64,000 nucleotides of DNA from contig NC_073628.1 of NCBI RefSeq assembly GCF_029407905.1, positions 88,532,501 through 88,596,500 of the forward strand. The letters are read 5' to 3'. Below the pieces are notes generated by a model, which made no database searches, had not been told where the DNA came from, and saw nothing but the letters and a program-made list of their open reading frames with translations. The translations under genes were made by a program, and so were the position numbers. Shown here in pieces: positions 47,801-59,800 of the stretch. Source of the stretch: Bubalus kerabau. Lineage: Eukaryota > Chordata > Mammalia > Artiodactyla > Bovidae. Every line of letters begins with the position of its first letter. The stretch's first letter is position 1.

Positions 47801-50800
47801 ATTGATCTTTCATGAGTTCAGGAGTAGATCTCATGCTTATTTCTGAACCAATCCCTGGCAAGGGTTATGAGATTATCCTTAAGCCAGTCTTACCCATCCT
47901 GAAGCTGAATGTGGGGTTAATTTTCCCTCAAGGCACATGTGTTGTATCAGGGACGAGCAGATACCTGGGAATGTTGGAGTTCTTTTTGGAGGAAGAAATA
48001 GGAAATGGATTTGGGAAGACAGTCAAGAATGTCTACTTTATTTGAAATTTTTGTGTCTTCCCTTCTTTTCACTTCATCTGTTATATTGCCTACTTCTCTC
48101 GTGCTTTTTTCCCCTTTGAATCATAACTGAACTATTTCCAATTTCAACCTTTCTGCAGTTCAGTTTGTGCAGTAAATCTAAGCTGTCCTTTATTTCCTTT
48201 GCTTAACAAAGACTTTATGTGAAGATTTTATATTTTCACATAGATTTTATGTCAAAATTTCCAACTGTATCCCACTTTCCTTAGCCTTGTATCCCACTAC
48301 AGTTATCTAGTGCTCTCCCAGTGCATTCCCACAAAATTAGACTAATTTCTGCCTTCTCTTCTCCCACAGGAGTATATACACATAAATCCAGTAGTATAAA
48401 ATTCTAAAGGATATGTCTGTGTATGTGTATCGTAACACTTTTATTAGTATTTTGTGTGTATTCCTTATCTTAACTGCGCATTTCTTACTCCAGGGATCAC
48501 GTTATATTATCATGTGTACTAGAGCAACCTAGGAGAGAGAGAGGGAGGGAGAAAAGAAGGAAGGGAGAGAGAGAAGAGTGAGTGGAAAAAATGTACTAAT
48601 TATTAGGGAGTTAAATGAAACACAGCATAATTTAATGTTCCCAGATTCTGAAAATAATTGTGATAGTGAGTTTATCTAGCCGTTAAAGATCCTTCTACCC
48701 AAAACAACTTCTGAAATCTGAAATAAATATCTTGTGGAACATAGTGAAGTATAATTGTAATTTTTGTACTGGAGACAGAACTATGATTTATTAACAATAG
48801 ATAATACTTCAGTGGTGCTTACTTTATCCAGACACTCTGAGTGCCCTTTGTATATTTAATCATTTAATCCTCATAGCTGTACCTGAAAGTAGTTACTATT
48901 ATCATGCCCATTTTATAGTTCAGTAAGTGGCAACACAGTGATGTGAGTTTATTCACAAGGTCACTCAGCTAGCAAAAAGTGTAGCTGGGATTCTAAGCCA
49001 GGTAACCTGACTTATAGAGTCCATGCTATTACCCACAGTTAACTTTTCAGCAGTCATTACACACCCACCCACCCACATTCAAAATCATTCCAAAAGAATA
49101 TACTTTGTAGAGTATAAAGACTAAAACACCCCAAAAACAAATTGACATAAAAATCAATCCCTCATGCCTCAGCATAATAAAATAAATTTCAAGCTGTGAC
49201 GTGTCCAGTAGTAATTTCATCTATGTGAATGAAACTAAATTCTTAAATGCTTATCAGCTTGTGTGGCCTATCTCATTGAGTATCTTTTCTGCCAGATGAC
49301 AAAAGCTGCTTCATAATCGTGGGATTATTTTTTGAGTTAGAAGGAATTTAGTGATTTACATCTTTTGTTAAGAAGCTTAAAGCACTCTGTCAGATTCAGC
49401 TGATTAAAAGCTTTAATGAGAGTCTCATTTACTTTCATATATTAGCATCAGGATGTGATTGTTATGGTAAAGCATCTGTCTATAATGCGGGAGACCCGGG
49501 TTCGATCCCTGGGTTGGGAACATCCCCTGGAGAAGAAAATGGCAATCCACTCCAGGACTGCTGCTGCTAAGTCACTTCAGTCGTGTCTGACTCTGTGCGA
49601 CCCCATAGATGGCAGCCCACTAGGCTCCCCTGTCCCTGGGATTCTCCAGACAAGAACACTGGAGTGGGGTGCCATCACCTTCTCTGACTATTGCCTGGAA
49701 AATCCCATGGACAGAGGAGCCTGGTAGGCTACAGCCCATGGGGTCGCAAAGAGTCAGACATGACTGAGAGACTTCACTTTCACTACTATAGGATGAGGGA
49801 AACAGTTTACAAGTCTGATATAATTTATGATGCCAGCATGTGTTGTAAAGTTTGAAAATTAAATGCTATTTTATTCGGTCATTGTGAAATTAATTTTTTT
49901 TTTTTTAGTGTTTAAAATTGTGAAATATAAATGATTAGTTTATTTGTGCTCTAAGCATGCTTTTCTGGTAAAAACAGAAAGTGATTTGCTTCTTCATTAC
50001 CAGTTTTTAGAATGTAGAATCTTAGTTGTCCTTTAGTTGCTAAGTCGCTTCCAACTCTTTGTGACCCCATGGACTGCAGACTCCCCTGTCCTTCATTGTC
50101 TCCCAGAGTTTGCTCAAACTCACGTCCACTGAGTCAATGATGCCATCCAACCATCTCATCCTTTGTCACCCCCTTCTCCTCCTGCCCTCCTGCCCTCAAT
50201 CTTTCCCAGCATTAGGGTCTTTCTTTTCCAGTGAGTTCACTCTTTGCATCAGGTGGCCAAAGTATTGGAGTTTCAGCTTCAACATCAGTCCTTCCAATGA
50301 ATATCAAGGTTGATTTTCTTTAAAATTGCCTGGGTTGATCTCCTTACTGTCCAGGGGACTCCCAAGAGTCTTCTCTAGCACCCAAAAATCTTAGTACTTA
50401 TTTTGAAAGGTGAGCATTCTAGAAAGGATACTAGAGTATCTACTCCCTAGTAACTTATGTCCCTTTCTGTGGGGTCCATGTGTATCCAGAATCTCCTACA
50501 TATTTACCTTAAATTCCCCAAAATCCTGGAAGCAAGTATTAGAGCAGTCAAGTTCTCCTGAAGTAGAGTGAATATTTTGAGTCCTATTAAAGGAGAACTT
50601 GTCCTTGATTTAGTTCAGATGTGTTCTCTGACCTGCTAACATGGTTTAAACATTTTTTAAGTTATAATTAATGGCCTTAAAGTGTTGCATACATTTTGAA
50701 AAGGTTGCATATAACTGTGAAGAGTAGATTTTAGGCTCTTTTACACTGATTTTTTAATCTAATTGAACTAAATTTTAAGACTTTTGAGTTGTAATTCCTT

Positions 50801-53800
50801 TTTGGTAAAAGGAGTTTCCCAGTCTTTGTAATTTGAAGTACTTGAACGTACTAGGTTGGATGGATATCTTAAGGAGAATTTGCCTTCATAATTACAGTCT
50901 TTGTAAGCATCTTGAAATAGCTTAATATTTCATGTAATTTAGAAGGCAATGACACCCCACTCCAGTACTCTTGCCTGGAAAATCCCATGGACGGAGGAGC
51001 CTGGTGGGCTCCAGTCCATGGGGTCGCTAAGAGTCGGACACGACTGAGCGACTTCACTTTCACTTTTCACTTTCATGCATTGGAGAAGGAAATGGCAACC
51101 CACTCCAGTGTTCTTGCCTGGAGAACCCCAGGGACGACGGAGCCTGATGGGCTGCCATCATGGGGTCGCACAGAGTTGGACACGACTGAAGCGACTTAGC
51201 AGCTTAGCAGCAGTACAGAAGAAGGAAGGGAACATTTTTTCCTAGATTATGTATATCATGAGATTCCCTGGAAAGTGACACAATCATAAAATGCCTTAAG
51301 AACTTAAGGATATTGCTCTTCTGGTTTAGATAACCATAATTGATTCTAGCATGATCATTTATTAAATACTCTTGGTTGAGATTAATAATTAAGTATTAGT
51401 ATGAATGAAAATTATTCTAATAATATTTTATTCATACCAATGTTTTATTATTAATTGCATTAAGAGTATTTAGGGCTTCCCTGGACGGGGAGGCCTGGCA
51501 TGCTGCGATTCATGGGGTCGCAAAGAGTTAGACACGACTGAGCGACTGAACTGAACTTGTAGCTGAAATGATAAAGAACCTGCCAGCAATGCAGGAGCCC
51601 CAGGTTCAATGCCTGGGTCGGGAGGGTCCCTTGGAGAAGGGAGTGGCTACCCACTCCAGTATTCTTGTCTGGAGAATTCCATGGTCGGAGGAGCCTGGAG
51701 GGCTATAGTCCTTGGGGGTCGCAAAGAGTCGCACATGACTGAGTTTACTTTAGTATAAATAAAACAGGTTTTGAAGAGAAATTCATGTTAAATTCGTAAA
51801 TTTCAGAATGATTTTTACCAGTACTAAGAAAGGAAAGCTCTTTTATTTTTCTATATTAATTTAGAAGACCCTTAATAATTTCTCTAGTGGGCCTACAATC
51901 CCAAGTATAGTAGGCCCACACTTAATCTGGTTTTATCATCTTTAGCAAAATGATTTCCTCTATTAATGAATTTTCCAGATGACCAAACTTCACTTTTACA
52001 ACTGCAATTTTGTTTTTTAAGTTTAACCGTTCCCGTAATTTCTATTTAGCCATGTCATTTCCTTAAGCAAAGAAGGCTAAGTATAATTAAAATGTTTACT
52101 TTATGACTCAGAAGCCTCATTATGAATATCAATAATTGAACTATATGTTACAGTAATGTCCTTGGGAGACTTGATGTAAGATTGTTTGCCCGTATACTGA
52201 ATGGTTCTGAACTGCTGTGTTTTTGAGCCACATGTCTGCTCTTTATTGTTTTTTGACTTATCTCGTTTTCTTAGTGCAGTATATCTGACTTTAATCCTTG
52301 CTTTTACATACCCTCCAGATTTGTCACATGTAAGCTGAGTAAATAGTCAAAAAGTTCTCAATGAGGGACTTTGCTCGTAGTAAAGATCACAGATATGAGG
52401 ACATGGGTATTACCATATCTGTCTTGGGTTTTTTAGTTAGATGTTTGGTTTTAGTTTCTTGTTTCCCTAGTTAGCAGTGTTGGAGAGTTGGGGGAGAAAA
52501 AGTAAGAGAAACATTTATTTGTGTGCCTACTTTGTGCCAGACTTTTTCTGGGTGACTTATGCTATCTCAGTTAATACATATCTCACTGAATCTTCACAGC
52601 AATCTTATGGGTGGGTATTATTTTCTCATTTTACAATGAGAAAAATGAGAATTAAGAACTGATAGAGGTGGGACTTACCTGATTTCAAATCTTCTTCCTG
52701 CTTTCTGCTAAACCAGGCTGTTTGACTATAATCATCAGATCATAAGTGCTGTCTTTCTACTCTGTTGTGCTGTTTGACATTGTTAGATAACTGATTACTG
52801 GATAAATTGGGTGTTAGCCTATAGAGGTCTCAGTTTCTAACCTTTAGAGGAAAGTCAGTTTTGAAGTAGGAATAACTTAGAAAATAATAACCTTAAAAAT
52901 AGTTACATGCAGTTGGTGACCTCTGCTTTTTAATGTGTTATAAAGTGAAAGCATGTTAAAAGTATGTCAGAAATAACCGTGAAGTTTTTCTTCTCAAGGG
53001 AGGAAAATGGAGAACATACTCATTTGAATCATTAGTGACAAGTAGATGGTAAATGCTATCCCCCTGGGCCAGCTTGTTGCAGTTACTGCTTTATAGTTTA
53101 GTCACATCGTTTATTTGAGCATTCAGGTAGTGGGGGTAGGAGACTGCCGCTTTCTGTCCTCAGTGTTACTCTGTTTCTGTAAGGATGCGGAAAACAAAAT
53201 GAGCGAATGAGGTCAGGTAGATAGGAAGGATAGTTCTACATGAAATTGGTCAGGTGCAGTACATTATTAAATTAGTAAATAAACCAGTGTATGGAAAAAT
53301 AAAAACATCAGTGATTTTATCAATATATAGAGAGCAGTCAATGCATTTTACTCTCATGGTAATTTTAAGTGACAGGCCTCCAAAGTAAACATTCAAGGGG
53401 ACATTTTAATATTAAGGAAAAAAATAAATGAGCTCTTTAATAAAGAAGTTTTTGGAACATTACTTAGGTTATTAAGAATCTTGTATATCCTTTTCTTCTA
53501 GGTAGTGTGTAGAATTACTGCTTTGATAGTATAGAGTTTTTCTGATACACTTTTTTATTTTCAGCGGTGAGGAAAAACTAAGTAGATTTGACAAGGATAA
53601 TTTTTCTGTTAAAAATTGTTTTTGTTATATATTCTGTTTACTGTCTGTGTAATATTTTTCTCTTTTTTTTTTTTTTTTTTTCCGGAAGTGGAACTTGAGG
53701 TCTGTAATGATCTGTGCTCTCCTCCAGGGGATCTTCACAACCCAGGGATCGAACCCAGGTCTCCCACATTGCAGGTGGAGTCTTTACCATCTGAGCCACC

Positions 53801-56800
53801 AGGAAAGCCCCAAACACTGGAGTGGGTAGCCTATCCCTTCTCCAGGGGATCTTCCCGACCCAGGAATCAAACCAGGTTCACCTGCAATGCAGGCGAATTC
53901 TTTGCCGTCTTCGTTGGTTGTGTTTTACACTGGAGATGATTCTTAATTTGGAACTTCCCAGGTGGTGCTAGTGGTAAAGAACCCACCTGCCAATGCAGGA
54001 GACATAAGAGACGTGAGTTTGATTCCTGTGTTGGGAAGATCCCCTAGAGAAGGGAATGGCAACCCTCTCCAGTATTCTTGCCTGGAGAATCCCGTGGGGA
54101 GGAGCCTGGTGGGCTGCAGTTCTTGGATCGCAAAAAGTCGGACATGACTGAAGCGACTTAGCACGCGCGCAGTACCTTGTGCCACACACTGGACTGTAGA
54201 GATGCTGCTGTTCTGTTCTTGTATAATCTAAAAGCAAACAGTTTTATGACTGTTTCATATTCAGAGTGTTGCTAAGAAACTGATTATAGCACCTGAAGAA
54301 TTCCATCAGTATTTAATAGTTGGAAAAATGTTTCAAGAGACCAAATACTTCACTTAATTAGAAAAGTATTATAAACAACCTTGTCCCTCATATATTCTTT
54401 CCTAATAAATTATCTGTAAATGATTTTTCTATCAATGTGTTTTTAAAAGGAATGCTCTTTTGAGCTTTAGGGAAATAGTTTTTATTTGAATTCACTCTTT
54501 ACCATCTTTATAATAGTTCTTTTGCTTCCTGAAAATCAAAGCAGTTTAATCTTAATTTTTTTTTGCATTTATAATATCTGATAACAGATTTAAAACATTT
54601 CGGTTATCATTTTCATTTTTATGCCTTCACATATTTTATATAGAGATGCATTTATTTTCATACCTTCTTATTTGTCTCTGAGGCAACAGAGGAATAGTGT
54701 TCCAGAATTACTTGCTTATGTCAACTCTTGTTGGTGATCTGAGATTTATAATTCAGCTTTCCTCTAAGGATTTTTGACAGTTGAGCACATTCTGCTGTAT
54801 AGAAATGTACATGAATTTTCTTTTGGAATTAATTGGCTGGCAACTGAATTTTCTGTTTTTAACTTACTTGTTTCACACTGCTGCTTGGATTGCATTTTAC
54901 AAGCAAACCACATGTCTTTACTCATTCTTTTCTTTATAAAATGTTATCTGTCTTCTTGTAAGGATCACACATTAGTAATATTATTTTTGTGATTCTGAAA
55001 GTAATATCTCTGAATTGTGATGGTGAAGAATGGTAAGTAAAATCATCCTGTCCAGAATGTTGCTTATGTATTAACCTCATGTTTCTTTCTTCATTTGAGC
55101 ACTCGTTCTCCTTTAGAAATTTACTTGTTTTTGCAATATTTCATCCTCCTTACTTGATAAGGAAATTCATATTTTTTCTCTCTCTAGATATGTACATTGA
55201 ACATGCATCTCCATCTACATTTGATTTCATTTCTTTTGTACTTTTGATGATTTCTGGATCCACATTGTAAACAATATAGACCTAGCCATGCAAAATCCCA
55301 TCTCTTAACTGCTTTGCTATCCTTTGCACTGCTGCTTATCTTGCATCTCCTATTGGTAATGGGAATGCCATGTTTATAATAAAAATTATTTCTCTTTTAT
55401 GACTTTTGTCATTCTTTTTCATCTAAGCAGCGATCTGCCTTCTGATTTCCATGGAGTAATGGAAGTGGCCATTACTATACTCCTTCAAGTTCTAGAAGCT
55501 CCCAAATATTTTGAATTTTCTCTTATTTTTCTTATTAGGGTGCAGCATAGATGCCAAGCAAGTTGAAGAACAATCTGCAGCTGCAAGTGAAGAAGTACTT
55601 TTTCCTTTCTGTAGGGAACCAAGTTATTTTGAAATCCCTACAAAAGAATTTCAGCAACCATCACAAATAACAGAGAGCACTATTCATGAAATCCCAACAA
55701 AAGACACACCAAGTTCTCATACAACAGGTGCAGGGCATGCTTCATTTACCATTGAATTTGATGACAGTACCCCAGGGAAAGTAACTATTAGAGATCATGT
55801 GACAAAATTTACTTCTGATCAGCGCCACAAGTCAAAGAAGTCTTCTCCTGGAACTCAAGACCTGCCGGGGATTCAAACTGGAATGATGGCACCCGAAAAC
55901 AAAGTAGCTGACTGGCTAGCACAGAACAACCCTCCTCAGATGGTATGGGAAAGAACAGAAGAGGATTCCAAAAGTATTAAAAGTGATGTTCCAGTTTACT
56001 TGAAAAGGTTGAAAGGTAACTTTTCAGAACTTCCTTTTTTATGGTTAACTTCAGTCTTCACAGTTACCAAACTATGATTAGAAAAATAATTATATGATAT
56101 AAAGCTCCTGCTTCGGCTTTTTTGAAGGTTTATATTTGATCTTAAAGTTCAAAAGCCAGCCATTCTGCGCATATCCAACTTACTCATTCAAAGCAGTCTG
56201 CCTTCATTTTCTTGCCAAAACCAAATTGGTTTTGTAAATTTATATGTATGCCATAGGGATTTCCCTCGTGGCTCAGATGGTAAAGTGTCTGCCTACAATG
56301 CAGGAGAGCCAGGTTCGATCCCTGGGTCAGGAAGAACCCCTGGAGAAGGAAATGACAACCCACTCCAGTACTCTTGCCTGGAAAATATATGCCATTAAAT
56401 ATCTTTTTCCTGTGGAAATATTCATTCATTTCACCAGTGGAATTCCTTAGAAGACAGTTCTCATCATTTTCCTGATTTAAGGAAAATATATGTTTAATTC
56501 TGTTCTCTACTGTGTGCTTCCTGTAAAATGTCAACATGTAGATTTTAAATGTTTTAAGTTACTGAATTATGGGCTTAGGGTTCTACTCTGGCAATATAGT
56601 CACATTGTTGGTGGAGTGTTTCAGACTGTTCACAAGATACTCATATCATGAAACAAATAGATGTACTAGGAATTAACTGAATTAAGAATTCACTAGTGAA
56701 AATTGCAGTTAAAGGTTTATTTTTGAAATAATTATTAAATGTTTTATTAAAAATACTTGACAGAAAATATTTTATTAAAATACATCAGAGTATCAACTAA

Positions 56801-59800
56801 TCATTTTCCCCCCATTAGTTTTTCTAGTTAAATTTTAATTTAGAATTTGCTGAATACAGATTTATGTTACTATATCTTGATTTTATTTAACAAGCTTACT
56901 ATAAGGGAAATGATTACATGTTAATCTGATCATTCTGTTACCATACAAAAAGTTAAAGAGCTTGAAAAGAATACTTGTTGAGCTGAGATTGTATATTACT
57001 TACCTTATATCTCTAGCCCTTTCCTGGGATTTGAGTATGTGATAGTTACTCAGTAATTTGAATAATCAATGAATGACTTCATTATCATTGACAAAACTGA
57101 CCCTGGTTTAACCTGTACTTTATGGTTTGGGATTCTCTTCACCTAATGGAAGAAGTACCTATTTCCTATTTGCTTCTAAGCCATTTCAAGATGGTGAGAT
57201 GGTGTGATTACCTAATTCTTTGTTAGGGCCTATTACCATATTTAATTATAATCATAAGCAGTTAACCTGGCATACAAACTTTTGACATGTAATTGTTGTC
57301 TTTACTCCTACTAGATAATAACATATATAATTGAGACCTATATGTGTATTGATATGCATATAGGTTAAAGCTTACATATAAAAGCTACCCATTTGTAAAT
57401 TGATCATTTTTTATGGATTGGATAAAATAAGACTGATATCCTAGTATAATGTAAAAAGTAGTGTAAACTTTGAAAATTTAGAAATAACATGTTCTTTAGA
57501 CCATCCTTAATAAATGTACACAAATGAGCTAAGAGAGAAACCACCACTAAAAAATACCTTTATGGAACTTTCCTGACATTCCAGTGGTTAAGACTCTGCT
57601 TCCACTGCAGGAGGCACAGGTTTCATCCCTAGTTAGGGAACTAAGATCCTCCATGCCATGTGGTATGGCCAAAAAAAAAAAAACCTTTACTACACCCTAT
57701 TATTGTAACTGTAATTTTACTTATAATGACTATTTTCTGTTTTAGCTGTTATTTTGATTCCTGTTAGAGGCATTGATGTTCACATTCAGACTGTATTCAT
57801 ATATTATGTTAGATTTTTAAAATCCTTACCAGAAATTATACAAATTATTATTATCCCTCAGAGTTGATTTATAGGTAGATATACATTCTAGTATGTTGCC
57901 ATTGCATAGAACCCTGCTTTTAAATTTGCCTTCAGGACATTTTACAAACCATCTAAGAAAATGGCTTTGTGAATATGCCTCATTTTTGATCCAAGATTTA
58001 TCCATTTTATTTTTTCAGATGTATTTACAAATGACATTTTACTTTCCCCCAAAGTTAGAGCTGCCATCTTTAGATAGAGATTTTCCACAATTTAAGAGAT
58101 CAAATGGGGAGGGAGGAGGGAGGAGGGTTCAGGATGGGGAACACATGTATACCTGTGGCGGATTCATTTTGATATTTGGCAAAACTAATACAATTATGTA
58201 AAGTTTAAAAAATAAAATTAAAAAATATAAAAAAATAAAAAGATCAAAAGTATATACCTAGTCTCTAAATAAATATAAGTATAGCAAATAGAAACTATTT
58301 TACAATAATGAGACATTCAGCAACTGCTTAGATCAGTCAAAAACTTGAAAGTAGGCAAAACAAAACAACTTTGCTCCTGCAAGAGTGAAATGCACGTGCT
58401 TTGGGACAGTGAAGACAATAATGTTCACAAAGTCCATACACTTTTACCCGTTAGGAGAGTTGAAGCTGCTTTTGGCCACAGCTACTGATTAGTTACAGTC
58501 AATCTATCCTAAAAAATACTAGAAGAACTTCAACATATTAATGCATGATTAAAGATAGACAAAACAGAAAAAATCTGAACAGTTCCTAATGATGTTTCTG
58601 TTAAATAAAAACAAAAATTGCAGTTTTTTCATCTGATCAGATGTGTTATATAACACTGGGAAATGAAAAAGAATAATTTTCTACAAAGAAAATGGCTAAT
58701 CTATAACCTGTTAACCTGTAACTTAAAAGATACTGAAAAGACCTGACACCAGATAAGCACCAAATTTTTATATGTTGTTACAAGAATTATCATATAAGTA
58801 TGTCATAACATATGACTGTATATTATATATGTGTTATAACATATATAATTATGTTATAACATATAACTTGTTACAAGAAATAACACATAACTAACACGGA
58901 CCCTATGGACATGAGTTTGAGTAAGTTCCGGGAGTTGGTGATGGACAGGGAAGCCTGGCATGTTGCCATCCATGGGGTCACAAAGAGTCAGGCACGACTG
59001 AGTGACTGAACTGAACAAGAACTAAAGTCTGTAAAGATGGTGTTTTCATATTGTGTATGTGTGTAATATGGATTATCTGGTCCCATTACACATGAAATAT
59101 GGGAGTTTAGTTATTTACAGCTCTTACAAACTGGATTCCTTTTCAGTATATCCAGTGCAATATGAAATAGGTTGTACAATGTGCAATTTTCCCGAGTTTT
59201 GTATTTGAACTAGTGGTTTGTTTGCTTCTGCATTCCATCTGCCTATCCTTTATCCCTAGATTAATTACCAAGGCAGGAATTCCATTAATTAAACTAAACA
59301 CTAATTTTTGTTTTTTTTCTTTTCGTATTGCATTTTCAGTAGTTGCTAATTCGAAGGAAGATTTTCAGATTTAGTTCTGGAAGTATTGAAATACACCTGG
59401 TTGACTAGATTCATTTAAGCTTTCTTCTAAAGAACTATCTTTTAAGCCCTCATTTGTGACTCAGTCTAAAACACACATAGAATAACTCAACTTTCCATTA
59501 AATTCATGCTATAAGAATGTAATAATTGTCATTTGATTATTTCCTCTAGTGTGCTTATTGTTTACAAAGAATTCTAAATCAGTGAAAAATCAAGTAGTTT
59601 TCATAAAGTTTCACACTTAATCCTTAACAGAGCTATGAAGAGTAACAAAAAGCCTCTATTAGGAAGCTGATATTTTCAAAATTCAACTGCAGTATTCTAT
59701 CTTGACTCTATATGCTTAATGGAGAAAACATATTTTTATCTCGTTATATTTAGCAACATGCCATTTGTCTGGTAGGTTTATATAGGATTTCATAGTCTAT

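Larger units (their letters stand above)
46561..55538 (+). other. CEP170: CEP170 intron 6 (8,978 bases)
   Basis: Donor gtaaaa, acceptor attag. 46640-48500 holds no named feature, though 47480-48020 looks like a very old repeat. 51750-52500, 52740-53660 and 54240-55500 show nothing recognised. The rest is listed. Confidence 0.9.

Noticed and set aside
55511..55538. ORF start upstream of CEP170 exon 7 (MNFLLFFLL), resembling a signal peptide
   Set aside because: It is intronic polypyrimidine tract read through; the exon starts at 55539 by acceptor and phase.
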